A DNA stretch of 64,000 bases from Mucilaginibacter frigoritolerans (GTDB lineage: Bacteria > Bacteroidota > Bacteroidia > Sphingobacteriales > Sphingobacteriaceae). The position numbers and the translations under genes were made by a program. The stretch covers positions 186,001-250,000 of the forward strand of contig NZ_VLLI01000005.1 in NCBI RefSeq assembly GCF_007830615.1, written 5' to 3'. Shown here piece after piece: positions 16,658 through 25,722 of the stretch. The notes under the pieces were generated by a model that had not been told where the DNA came from, did no database searches, and saw only the letters and a program-made list of their open reading frames with translations. Position 1 is the first letter of the stretch. Every line of letters starts with the position of its first letter.

Positions 16658-17938
16658 ATGAAAAAAATAATATTATTCCTGTTAATAATCCCCTTCGCCT
16701 GTATGGCGCAGGAAACGCGGCCCGTTGCCGTAGAGTCAATGACGCCGGAGCTTACAAAGGTGGTGGTTGATACTTTGTCGAAAGCATTGATTGCTAACTA
16801 TGTTTTTACAGATAAAGCACAAGTGATGAGCAAGTATCTTTACGGGCAATTGGCAAAGGGCGTTTACAATAATATCAAGGACCCGCAAGCTTTTGCTGAA
16901 CAAATCTCGACCGACTTGCAAACAGGCTGCCCCGACCTCCACATGGGTTTCCATTATAATGCCCGGCTGGCGCAATTGGGCCCGCCACCACCAATGAATG
17001 GTCCTGACCCACGCCAGGATTCACTTCGAAATGCCGACATGGCGGCACGTAATTTCGCGTTCACGGCTTCAGAAATTTTACCCGGCAATGTAGGCTACGT
17101 GAAATTTAACGGCTTTGTGGATGTTACCCCCCCCGCCATACAAACCGTTACAGCGGCCTTTCGCTTCGTACAGCATACCAAAGCATTGATCATCGACCTG
17201 CGCGAAAATCATGGCGGCAGCCCGGAGATGGTTAAACAGGTGGCAAGTTATTTCTTCCCGGAAAAAACACGGGTGAATGATATCATTGTCCCCAATAAGC
17301 GTGATACCTCCAAGGGCTGGACAGATCCAACAGCCACCGACGGGGTTATCCTCCGGATGCCGGTGTATATATTAACCAGCTCCCAAACGGTTTCTGCAGC
17401 CGAAGACTTGGCTTACGCGATGCAGGCGACAAAAAGAGGAACTATAGCAGGTGAAAAAACAGCAGGTGGCTCCCATCCGGTGGGTCCGGTCTTTTTGGGT
17501 CATGGCTTTGTAGCGGGCATTCCGTTTGCTCATTCGTATAATATCCATACCGGGACAGAATGGGAAGGTATCGGGGTTGTACCGGACATTGCGCTTAAGG
17601 CGGATGCATCGCTGGATGAAATCAGTTTAACCTTATTCCCCAATTCCTGGTATGCAAATCAGCATAAAGCTGTAGACCGGCCGGTAGAACCCTCTACCGT
17701 TCAGGCTTATCTTGGCACTTATGAGGGCGGGCTAAAGTTTTATATAAAAGACGGCGCTCTGTATTGTGAAAACCCGGAACGAGGAAACCAGGTTTTTAAA
17801 TTGCGTTATATCTCACCCGGATTTTTCCAGCTGGACGAAAACGTACAGGTTAAATTCGGTCAACAACAGGGAGCTGCTTCCGGGATGCAGTTTTATTGGA
17901 GCAATGGCAACATCTCGTTTAAACAAAAGAACCAATAA
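16658..17938 (+). CDS. Secreted S41-family (C-terminal processing-like) peptidase
   Basis: A 426-residue protein with a signal peptide (MKKIILFLLIIPFACMAQ). The S41 core has VKFNGFVDVTPPAIQ, the strand LIIDLRENHGGSPEM, and the catalytic-serine region TSSQTVSAAEDLAYAM. GEKTAGGSHP follows. A small C-terminal domain (about 345-426, AYLGTYEGGLKFYIKDG) recalls the repeats of the preceding sensor. No PDZ domain is obvious. It follows the sensor gene by 49 bp on the same strand, so it is likely the effector gene of the blaI-blaR-type unit. Periplasmic; substrate unknown. Confidence 0.88.
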   Translation: MKKIILFLLIIPFACMAQETRPVAVESMTPELTKVVVDTLSKALIANYVFTDKAQVMSKYLYGQLAKGVYNNIKDPQAFAEQISTDLQTGCPDLHMGFHYNARLAQLGPPPPMNGPDPRQDSLRNADMAARNFAFTASEILPGNVGYVKFNGFVDVTPPAIQTVTAAFRFVQHTKALIIDLRENHGGSPEMVKQVASYFFPEKTRVNDIIVPNKRDTSKGWTDPTATDGVILRMPVYILTSSQTVSAAEDLAYAMQATKRGTIAGEKTAGGSHPVGPVFLGHGFVAGIPFAHSYNIHTGTEWEGIGVVPDIALKADASLDEISLTLFPNSWYANQHKAVDRPVEPSTVQAYLGTYEGGLKFYIKDGALYCENPERGNQVFKLRYISPGFFQLDENVQVKFGQQQGAASGMQFYWSNGNISFKQKNQ

Positions 17939-18063
17939 AAAGGTATAAAATTTCTTTGTAGAAGAGCACATTGGGTCATCATTATCCTGCTGGTTTTGAG
18001 TGCTTCATCTCAGCAGGGCCTCCGGGGCGGCACGCTTGTTTAGTCACTCGAATTGGCAGAGGA

Positions 18064-18654
18064 TTAGGTTTGCAGCTGCCCTACGTATTGATAAGTGTTG
18101 ATGAGCACGCCCGTGGGTGTGGCTTTTGAGCTAACGAAAGCGAGTTCGCTCGGCTCAACACTGTTTGTAAAGAAGCGTTTGCCCTGGCCCAGCAATACCG
18201 GGTATACGAATAGAACAACCTCGTCAACCAATCCCTGTCCGAGCAGCACAGACGTTAGCGTGGAACTTCCCCAGAGGATCAGGTCAGGGCCGTTCGTTGA
18301 CTTAACGCCGCGGATACCTTCGATGATGTCTGCACCCAGGTCACTAACTGGGCCCCATCCGAGGCTGTCAGACCTGTGGGTCGCAACGTATTTGGTGGCG
18401 GCGTTTAACCCGTTCGCCAGCGGACTGTCCCCGGCATTTGGCCAGAAGCCGGCCCATATATCGTAGGTGCGGCGGCCAAGCAGCAGATCAAAGCTTGTGC
18501 CTTGTGCCTCAATGACGGCCTCGCACCCAGCCGGACTTCGAAACGGTGCAATCCATCCGCCATGCGGGTAGTCGTCGCCGTCTTCGCCCCGTCCGCCGGG
18601 TGCCTGGATCACACCATCCAGCGAGATATGTTCAATAATTCTGAGTTTTCTCAT
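18064..18654 (-). CDS. Dihydrofolate reductase / RibD C-terminal family protein (second copy)
   Basis: A 196-residue DHFR/RibD-C-like protein. It begins MRKLRIIEHISLDGVIQAPG, followed by DLLLGRRTYDIWAGFW, LILWGSSTLTSVLL and VYPVLLGQGKRFF, the usual order of family motifs. It is only distantly similar to the copy at 13145-13693. Base composition is strikingly GC-rich compared with neighbours, suggesting horizontal acquisition. Its upstream region nevertheless carries the same direct-repeat promoter module as the other RibD-like gene and the hydrolase. Substrate unknown. Confidence 0.85.
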   Translation of the reverse strand: MRKLRIIEHISLDGVIQAPGGRGEDGDDYPHGGWIAPFRSPAGCEAVIEAQGTSFDLLLGRRTYDIWAGFWPNAGDSPLANGLNAATKYVATHRSDSLGWGPVSDLGADIIEGIRGVKSTNGPDLILWGSSTLTSVLLGQGLVDEVVLFVYPVLLGQGKRFFTNSVEPSELAFVSSKATPTGVLINTYQYVGQLQT

Positions 18655-18682
18655 TTTGTTTGCTAATAGTTTATTATTTGTC

Positions 18683-18749
18683 CAAAGTTAAAACGGACAA
18701 GATACATACATGAGGTGCAATCGTGACAATAAGAGGGCGTTTTTGTGAC
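18683..18749 (-). promoter_or_regulatory. Direct-repeat operator plus TAACTTTG promoter (copy C)
   Basis: CAAAGTTA (18683-18690, TAACTTTG on the minus strand) is followed after exactly 20 bp by TGAGGTGCAATCGTGAC (18711-18727). A second copy ends GTTTTTGTGAC at 18749, 22 bp further. Similarity to copy A also covers the TTTGTCCAAAGTTAAA stretch around the -7 element. There is no TTG at -33 spacing. The start codon is 29 bp downstream. Confidence 0.6.
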
Positions 18750-18886
18750 TGTTTGTGTTTGTGTAATTGGAGGAAATAATTAAAAATCAAATGCTGATTT
18801 TCTCACTTTGGTCGTCCTGCTCGGTTATGCAGCGTTTACAAGTTGGCCGTGTACTCGTGTTATTTTACTTTAGCACAGCACAATAC

Positions 18887-20749
18887 TTAACCCACTGGTA
18901 GCTGCACATAAAAAGTAGTTCCGTTGCCCTTATCGCTGTTAAACCAGATACTGCCCCCATGTGCTTCCACTATCTGTTTGGAAATGGCCAACCCCAGGCC
19001 GAAGGGTTGCTCACCAGCTGTTCCCTGCCTTTTGGCCTCGGTGAACATATCAAATATTTTATCCTTCATTTCTAAAGGGATTCCTATACCATGATCTTCT
19101 ACCTGGATAATAACATGGTTGGCATTTTCTGTCATTTTTACCAATATATTTGCCCCGGTAGGGCTGAATTTAATGGCATTGGCGATCAGGTTGCTCACCA
19201 CCCGCCACATTTTTTCGCGGTTAACAGACAAGGTAACGGGCGCTGCCTGCAAAGTGATTTGCTGCATCTTTGCTTCGGCTTTGAAACGCATCAGGTCTAC
19301 ACAGTAATACAACATCTGGTACAGATCTATCGGTTCTTTTTTCATGTCCTCGACGTGAGAGTGCACCTGCAAAAGGTCGCTAACCAGTTCAAGCGAGTTT
19401 TGCCCCGAGGTTTTAATCAGTTCCAGCATCATTCGGTCATCTTCTGAACGGTCTGGATCATCCAGCATCAGCGTGGCTACCGAGGTAATGCCGCCAATTG
19501 GGTTGCGCAGGTCATGGGCGGCAATCTTCATCATCCGGGTATTGTCTGCCTGGCTTTGCTCTAAGTCGCCCAGTGTTTTTTTCATCTGATTGTTCTGTTC
19601 ACGGCTTTGTTTATTTAAACGATTGGAAATCTGGTACATGCGGTAAATAATCACGATCAGTAGGATGCTTATCATGCAAACGAAAATCAGTAGCCAAATT
19701 TTTGTCTTATTACTTTCGTTTTTGGTTTGAAGCAGTGTGTTATCATCCTGTATCGCATTATACTTTATATAATCGCCTATAAATTTTTTCAATTGATCGT
19801 TTTCGGCTGTTAATGCTGTTTCTATTTGGCGGTGAACACTAATTATTTTATCCTTATCGCCACTTATTTCGGTATATGCCAAAATGACCTTTAATACCTT
19901 TACCTTTAAATAAACATATCCCTTTGCATTGATAAGCTGATAAGCACGGTTATAATAGCTCAGCACGCTGTCCGGCTTGTCTTGATAATAAGCGGCAAAC
20001 TGGCCAAGTGAATTAATTTCAAAATATTCCATCCCTGCATTTCGTGAGTCGGATAAGGCTCGTTGGATCATAGATAATGCCTCTTTCTTGCGCCCTTCAT
20101 CAAACAGCTCACTGGCTTGCAACTGCATAATGACTATCAGCATCTGCTGATCCTTATACCGGGTGGCAATTTTCTGCGACTTATTAAGGTAATACCGAAT
20201 GCTATCGTGCGTAAGGGCAGCATTGACGATACAATAATTGGCATATACCATGCTCATCATGCTATCCTTTTTTAACTTTTGGCCTGTTTTAATAGCGAGG
20301 AGGGAAAGGGATTTAGCGCGTACGGTGTCTTGCATACCAAGGTACACGGTGGCCATATTCATCAACACCTGCGTTGTGTTTGCTGTATCAGACTGTAATT
20401 TGGAAGCAGACAAAACCTTGCTGAACAATTGCAATGATTCCCGGAACAGTCCTTTTAAAAAAAGTGCTGAAGCGATAACATTGTCGGCTGCTGTTTCGCC
20501 TTTGAGATAGTGTAGCCTTACTGCCATCGTTTTGGCTTTCCTGCCGTAATAAAAGCAGCTGTCGGGGTTTTTGAGGTAGTAGAGCATCCCTATCCGATTA
20601 AGGCTATTGACCAGGCTGCTGCTATCTTTGATGGAAGAAAGTTTGTGTTGTTCTTGTTGTATCAGTGCGGTTTGGCCTTGCGCCGGGCTGTAGCAAAGGT
20701 AAAATAACAGGAACAGTATAAGATAGCGAATTAGTTTTAGTAAATTCAT
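18887..20749 (-). CDS. TPR-containing hybrid-free sensor histidine kinase
   Basis: A 620-residue kinase. A signal peptide (residues 1-25) is followed by a periplasmic tetratricopeptide-type helical region (about 30-330). One TM helix (KIWLLIFVCMISILLIVIIY) and a short coiled coil come next. The HisKA domain carries phosphoacceptor H412 in AAHDLRNPIGG. The HATPase domain has N box NLIANAIKFSP, G1 DHGIGIP and G2 FGLGLAISKQIVEAHGG. No receiver domain and no adjacent response regulator are present, so its partner must be elsewhere. The ligand is unknown; the TPR region suggests protein-protein sensing. The gene is monocistronic on the minus strand. Confidence 0.9.
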   Translation of the reverse strand: MNLLKLIRYLILFLLFYLCYSPAQGQTALIQQEQHKLSSIKDSSSLVNSLNRIGMLYYLKNPDSCFYYGRKAKTMAVRLHYLKGETAADNVIASALFLKGLFRESLQLFSKVLSASKLQSDTANTTQVLMNMATVYLGMQDTVRAKSLSLLAIKTGQKLKKDSMMSMVYANYCIVNAALTHDSIRYYLNKSQKIATRYKDQQMLIVIMQLQASELFDEGRKKEALSMIQRALSDSRNAGMEYFEINSLGQFAAYYQDKPDSVLSYYNRAYQLINAKGYVYLKVKVLKVILAYTEISGDKDKIISVHRQIETALTAENDQLKKFIGDYIKYNAIQDDNTLLQTKNESNKTKIWLLIFVCMISILLIVIIYRMYQISNRLNKQSREQNNQMKKTLGDLEQSQADNTRMMKIAAHDLRNPIGGITSVATLMLDDPDRSEDDRMMLELIKTSGQNSLELVSDLLQVHSHVEDMKKEPIDLYQMLYYCVDLMRFKAEAKMQQITLQAAPVTLSVNREKMWRVVSNLIANAIKFSPTGANILVKMTENANHVIIQVEDHGIGIPLEMKDKIFDMFTEAKRQGTAGEQPFGLGLAISKQIVEAHGGSIWFNSDKGNGTTFYVQLPVG

Positions 20750-20811
20750 TTGCTCATGGGTAAAAACTTGATCGTAAGTTACAATTTTCCCGGAGTCTAA
20801 AATATTAGTTA

Positions 20812-21931
20812 TTATTTATTGTATGCAGCCTCATTGACCCAATGAAACCCCCGTTGCAACAGCGGGAAGCCATTAGGATCTAACCTTCTCATCCAAACTT
20901 CAACTGAATCTTTTTTCCACACTCCTTTTATTATCAAATAAGTAGCTGTATCGGTCTTTTTCACACCTTTGAAATTTTTTAATTCTGCAAGTCCTAGCTT
21001 TGTTAAATTGTATATTAAATGGAACTTATGTGTTGTATCTGAATAGGTATAGGCTACAATTGTATGTTTTTTTAAATCAGGCTTAAAGCTGTAATTACTA
21101 ACGCTGTCATCCATCATTTGAATTTGCGCGCCGCCATCACGACTTATCATAAATTTTCGCCAGCGGGTAGTGTCAGTTGTTAAAGGTTTTAATGTGTCCT
21201 TGTTTTTTATAAAAGCTTCTACATTATATATACCGTATAATGGTGGTTTTTTAGCCTTGCTGCCGTATTGTTTTTCCCTGGCAAGGGCATCGACTACGCC
21301 GAAGTAAAGTGTATAGAAAATCAAAGCATATTTTACAACAATTAGTGTGGTGTTTTTCCATCTCGCGTTAAAGCGGCGGGGCATAAGGTTTGACGGAAGT
21401 GTGTCCCTGTTTCTAAAGAAAAAATTTATCAGCCGGTCTGTATCCCTAAGCATTAAAAAGATGCACATTACAACAAGCATAGTTGCAAGCAGCTTTACCG
21501 GTACATCAAAACAATAATTAATGGCCATTATATTAACGGCAACAACCAGGCCCACTATGGCGCCAAGCGTGCTGGTTTTTCTGAAAAATAACAGTAACCC
21601 TGTAATTATTTCGGCAGAGCCTGTAAAATAGTTAAAGCCTCTTGAATATCCCATATACGTCCATGCAAGGCCCATTGGCGAAAGTTTGCCAACAGGTTCC
21701 AATAACCTGCTAAACGATGGAGCCGGGAACTGCAGTTTGATTACCTTATAAAGCCCGTAGCATATCATGGTGATAGCAACATAGTATATAGATTGCCTGT
21801 AAATTATCAGAATAGGGGATCACTCCATTTGGATTAAAAAATATGTACAAAATGAAAAACAACATGAAGAATCGGAATGCTACTTTTTGGGCGATTGTCC
21901 AGTAGGCAGGTTCAGCTGGTATGGTTGTCAT
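20812..21931 (-). pseudogene. DoxX-like membrane protein gene with internal deletion and frameshift
   Basis: A 5' frame (from 21931) encodes MTTIPAEPAYWTIAQKVAFR and the first TM helix, up to NLQAIYI. The second frame (318 residues from ATG 21768, open further upstream as YRQSIYYVAIT) continues with the DoxX-like core KLQFPAPSFSRLLEPVG. Later TM helices and a charged C-terminal domain follow. The two frames overlap out of phase near 21746-21800. From memory, intact Sphingobacteriaceae homologues are single proteins of over 400 residues with further TM segments between these parts. An internal deletion of roughly 80 codons best explains this. The downstream part might still be made from ATG 21768. 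Confidence 0.7.
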
Positions 21932-22477
21932 GCAGTTTTTTAGGTTATTAAATTGTGATTATCAACCTCTAAAATAAAGAATTAATAATAATAGTTTGGT
22001 AGCTAATATTTAAGCCCGGGCAATTCATGACTGAGGTGAAAAACTCAAAAGTTAAAATCGATTTGACAACGGTTTACTTAACAATCCAGTAGGCAGTCTA
22101 ACAATAAACAAAACGCGCTCTCTCAAAACTGAAATGATACGCAGCGAAGTAGCCCCAATAATCCGTCCGGCTAAGCATGTCGCTTATCTGAAATAACGAA
22201 AGGCTTTTTCAGTCATAATCAGTTGTACTGATTATGACTGACAGTTAAATGTATTTAAAATTTATCAATCTGAAACGATTGGATAAGCTTTTCCACTAGT
22301 CCAGGCATATCGGTTGGACGAAATAATGGAATCTAATAAACAGACAATGCCGACCGGGGGATGTAATAATTTGTGCCAATTTGGTTAGTTATTTCTCTAA
22401 ACTCCAACCTTTTTCAAAATAAAAAAGGAATCATCCGGATAATTAAACGTATCTTGCCACCTTAACCAATAATTATA
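21932..22477. other. Intergenic region upstream of the cold-shock operon
   Basis: About 545 bp with no recognisable gene. It contains a perfect 13-bp inverted repeat, CAGTCATAATCAG (22210-22222) / CTGATTATGACTG (22228-22240), loop TTGTA. No T-tract follows on either strand, so it is more likely an operator or RNA structure than a terminator. The last ~100 bp must hold the cspA-like promoter and leader; TATCTTGC (about 22451-22458) is a weak -7 candidate. Confidence 0.5.
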
Positions 22478-22669
22478 ATGGCAACAGGAACAGTAAAATT
22501 TTTTAATGAATCAAAAGGCTTCGGCTTTATTACACCAACAAGTGGCGGCAAAGAAGTATTTGTACACGTAACAGGACTGATTGATCAGATCCGTGAAAAC
22601 GATGAAGTTAGCTACGAAGTAGAAGAAGGTAAAAAAGGCCCGAGTGCCGTTAAAGTAAAAATAGCATAA
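22478..22669 (+). CDS. Cold-shock protein (CspA family)
   Basis: A 63-residue single cold-shock domain. RNP1 is KGFGFITP and RNP2 is VFVHVT, with the conserved opening GTVKFFNESKGFG. The family binds single-stranded RNA/DNA as a chaperone that melts secondary structure. It is the first gene of a two-gene unit, with 3 bp between its stop and the next start. Confidence 0.95.
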   Translation: MATGTVKFFNESKGFGFITPTSGGKEVFVHVTGLIDQIRENDEVSYEVEEGKKGPSAVKVKIA

Positions 22670-22672
22670 GCA

Positions 22673-23122
22673 TTGGCAAGATCAACAGAAACATTTAGTA
22701 AAAAAGAAAAAGAAAAGGCCCGCTTAAAAAAGGCGAAAGACAAAAAGGAGAGGGCAGAAGACCGCAAGGCTAATGCTGGCAAGGGCAAAAGTTTGGAGGA
22801 TATGATGGCTTATATTGATGAGCATGGTAATATTACTTCAACTCCGCCCGATCCATCCAGGAAGATAAAGATTAATGTAGAAGATATCCAGATTGGCGTT
22901 GCCAAGCAGGAAGATGTACCGCATGATACTGTACGAAACGGCGTGGTTACCTTTTTTAATGAAGCAAAGGGCTACGGTTTTATTAGAGACATGCAAACAG
23001 AAGAAAGCATTTTTGTGCATATTAATGCCTTAACTGAGCCTTTAAAAGAAAACAACATGGTCACTTTTGAAACAGAACAGGGCCAAAAAGGACTGTCTGC
23101 AATTAAAGTGAAAAAGAAATAA
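22673..23122 (+). CDS. Cold-shock-domain protein with a basic N-terminal extension
   Basis: A 149-residue protein. Residues 1-50 are lysine/arginine/glutamate-rich and helical (KKEKEKARLKKAKDKKERAE), followed by a linker. A cold-shock domain occupies about 85-149 (NGVVTFFNEAKGYGFIRD, then SIFVHINAL). The start is a TTG at 22673, three bases after the cspA-like stop; no ATG gives the conserved N-terminal MARSTETF. The TTG start and tight coupling suggest translation linked to the upstream gene. The tail may add nucleic-acid or ribosome binding (inference). Confidence 0.88.
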   Translation: MARSTETFSKKEKEKARLKKAKDKKERAEDRKANAGKGKSLEDMMAYIDEHGNITSTPPDPSRKIKINVEDIQIGVAKQEDVPHDTVRNGVVTFFNEAKGYGFIRDMQTEESIFVHINALTEPLKENNMVTFETEQGQKGLSAIKVKKK

Positions 23123-23340
23123 GAACCGGATAAGGGTTGGTTTAATTTCAATAATCAAGGTTAGTACTTTGATGAGATTTTTTCTTTCCTTTCAACATAA
23201 TTAATTCTAAACCATTCGTCGCGCTATTTACTGAATATTTTCAATAAATTGATTCGGAATTTGTTTTGTGCTATGCTAAGTAGCATCACCGTATATTCAA
23301 CATAGGTTGGGTATACGGTTTTTTGTTTAGGGAGATATTC

Positions 23341-23388
23341 AAACAAGAAAGCCTGACATTAAAAATATCAGGCTTTCTTGTTTTGAGA
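23341..23388. terminator. Bidirectional terminator between the cold-shock operon and the EPS locus
   Basis: AAACAAGAAAGCCTGACAT (23341-23359) pairs with ATATCAGGCTTTCTTGTTT (23365-23383) with one mismatch, followed by TGAG. A-rich and T-rich flanks allow use from both sides. It is the third hairpin with the AAAGCCTGA core. It also marks the 3' end of the 21-kb minus-strand EPS operon. Confidence 0.8.
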
Positions 23389-23404
23389 ATATATCAGAAA
23401 ATAA

Positions 23405-24682
23405 TTAGATCTCTACATTCGCCACAAAGGATTTCATTACGTGATTGATATCCAAAAATTGAGAAGCAAACCAAAGCGCATTGTTTCTTTTCTCGGTAAA
23501 TGAGCTATCCGGTTTTAAGGTGCCGATTAGTTTTGATAATAATTGTGGGTTGTCTGGTTCGGCTATATACCCTAAATCATACTCTTTAATTAAATCATAC
23601 ATTGATGTTCCGGGTAAGGCTGTTGCAATGCATACGCCTCCCATACCCAAAATAGTGGTGAGTTTTGATGGCATCATCAAGTCGCCAGCTTTGGCTTTCT
23701 GAAGTACCAGGTGATAATCGGCCATGTTTAAAAACTCGTTAAAGAGAGCTTTATCCTGTACTGGCAAAAATTTCACGTTTGTTAATTTTTTCTGTTCAGT
23801 TATTTCCATTAACCGCTCTTTGTAAGGTCCTGATCCGCAGATAATGAATTGGATGTTTTTATTATCCATATGGTTTTCGGCCGCTAAAAGAATATGGTCA
23901 AGAGCTTGTTTTTCGCCAATGGCTCCAGAATAAAGGAATAAAATATCATCGTTTTTATAGCCCCAGTTGGTTTTAAGCTTATCGCGGTCCTTAAGCGGGA
24001 ATATATAAGAAGAGTCAACCCAGTTAGGGAATAAGAAAACATCCCTGTCGAGTTTTTGCTTTATTTTATTAACCATACCAGAAGAGATACTGCTTACATA
24101 ATTAGCTTTTGAAAGCAGATTTTTTTCGCTCTTGTAGATAATGTCAAAAAGCTTCTTGTTCGACAGCATATTCAGCTCTTGTGCGGCATCAATTTGCAAA
24201 TCCTGGATATGATAGAGTAATTTGCTGCCTGTTCGCTTTTTAAGCATTAAACCAAGGTATCCCAAGTGAAAAGGCGGGGCAATGGTGATGATTAGATCGA
24301 ATCTTTTTCCGGTTATAATTAAACCGAGTATTTTCCAGATCATTGAAGTCCAGAAGGAAAAATCTTGTATTATTCTTTTTTTGCCCGATGGATTAGAAGG
24401 TACATATAGCGGACAGCGATATATTGTTGTTGTGGTATTAGATTCCGGGTATTTTATGATTTCTTTTTTAAACCAGAATGAACGTTTTTTGTAAGGTTCC
24501 TGTACTTCCCATTGTGGATAATATGGATAAGTAGTAATAACAGAACAATCATAACCATTAACAGCCAGCCAGTTCATCATTTCACCATTATATTTACCAA
24601 TACCAGTTGGCTCTGGCGTAAAATTTTGGCTAATAAGTAAAACTTTTTTATTAGCGATCAAATTATTTTTACTCGAACTCAT
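23405..24682 (-). CDS. WcaI-like glycosyltransferase family 4
   Basis: A 425-residue GT-B enzyme, similar in layout to WcaI/WbuB colanic-acid-type transferases. The N-terminal VLLISQNFTPEPTGIGKYNG loop binds acceptor. The C-terminal donor domain has FLYSGAIGEKQALDHIL and QFIICGSGPYKERL. The glutamate-rich EX7E region of many GT4 enzymes is replaced by AGDLMMPSKLTTILGMG, as in the WcaI group. It is the last gene of the EPS locus, immediately before the bidirectional terminator. The sugar donor is unknown. Confidence 0.88.
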   Translation of the reverse strand: MSSSKNNLIANKKVLLISQNFTPEPTGIGKYNGEMMNWLAVNGYDCSVITTYPYYPQWEVQEPYKKRSFWFKKEIIKYPESNTTTTIYRCPLYVPSNPSGKKRIIQDFSFWTSMIWKILGLIITGKRFDLIITIAPPFHLGYLGLMLKKRTGSKLLYHIQDLQIDAAQELNMLSNKKLFDIIYKSEKNLLSKANYVSSISSGMVNKIKQKLDRDVFLFPNWVDSSYIFPLKDRDKLKTNWGYKNDDILFLYSGAIGEKQALDHILLAAENHMDNKNIQFIICGSGPYKERLMEITEQKKLTNVKFLPVQDKALFNEFLNMADYHLVLQKAKAGDLMMPSKLTTILGMGGVCIATALPGTSMYDLIKEYDLGYIAEPDNPQLLSKLIGTLKPDSSFTEKRNNALWFASQFLDINHVMKSFVANVEI

Positions 24683-24875
24683 TTATTGATATTTTAAGAT
24701 ATTTTTAAATAGTGTATTGCGTTATTATTAATTTGTTTTTGTACGAAACTTGAAAACCTGACAATTGCCAGGTAAGTGAATTCCGGAAAACTATTGTTGC
24801 TTTTGGGGCCAGTAGTAACGATACTATTAAGTTTTTTATAAACCGTGTGTAATTAAATGTTAGTAGTAAGAGCCA

Positions 24876-25550
24876 TTAAAACCGCAACAGAGGAACACTG
24901 TGACGTCCAAAAACAGCCATTGTATATTCAATACCTATAGAATAGAAAGAATAAAAGTGTACAGAAGCAGGTACTTGAACGTTATTAAAGCCATCAAGAC
25001 CAAGACCGGTAACATAATTAAGGCTATACGATAAATTGATTTTTAAAAGCGGGTCATTATAATAGCTTTTTATATTAATATTATAACCAAACTCCACCGG
25101 AATAACAGGTGTTTTATAGCGAATATAAGTTGAAGCATCAGGATATATATCATTTATGCGGTTATGTAAATAACCGATTCCTGTGGCGGCATAAAAATGC
25201 CTCATAGGATCTAAAAAAGCATCTTCATCTATAAGAGTTCCGAAGTGTAAATTAGCTTTGACAATAACTGCCTGGTATTTATTTATAAAATTGACGTTAT
25301 TCAGGCTGAACGGAAAGCCATTAGGTGTTCCTGCACTTAAAGTGCCAAATTGTGTTTCCAATGATACATCAAAAAAGTCAGAGGGATAATAATTGACTTT
25401 TACGCTATACCCAAATGATGCTTTTGAATTTGTAAAATAAGTATTTACACCACCGGCATTAAACCCTAAATTAAGTGATTGCTCATCGTTTTGTGCTTTT
25501 AAAGTGCCGCAAATGAAGATAAAAGCTATTAGTAGAAGTACTTTGTTCAT
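24876..25550 (-). CDS. Small outer-membrane beta-barrel-like protein in the EPS locus
   Basis: A 224-residue protein with a signal peptide (MNKVLLLIAFIFICGTLKAQ) followed by alternating aromatic/polar segments (SLNLGFNAGGVNTYF, KVNYYPSDFFDVSLET). It ends in a phenylalanine (PLLRF), as outer-membrane barrels commonly do. I set the start at ATG 25550; an upstream TTG would add ten residues before the signal sequence. It may assist polymer export or attachment, but this rests on location only. No family recognised. Confidence 0.7.
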   Translation of the reverse strand: MNKVLLLIAFIFICGTLKAQNDEQSLNLGFNAGGVNTYFTNSKASFGYSVKVNYYPSDFFDVSLETQFGTLSAGTPNGFPFSLNNVNFINKYQAVIVKANLHFGTLIDEDAFLDPMRHFYAATGIGYLHNRINDIYPDASTYIRYKTPVIPVEFGYNINIKSYYNDPLLKINLSYSLNYVTGLGLDGFNNVQVPASVHFYSFYSIGIEYTMAVFGRHSVPLLRF

Positions 25551-25722
25551 ATGATATTTTTTAGGCGCATTAAATATCAAGCTGTTTTAGTCTTATTTAA
25601 AAGACGATAAATTACTATTGAATATTTAATGCTTCAAATCCTGATTGAACTTATACGAAACTTTACGATTTGAGTTCGCTATTAATAATAAAATATTACA
25701 TAGATTTATTAAAAGCGTTGTA

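Noticed and set aside
13145..18654. The two RibD-like genes as true dihydrofolate reductases or riboflavin genes
   Set aside because: They are stand-alone DHFR-like domains outside folate or riboflavin operons; only the fold family is supported.
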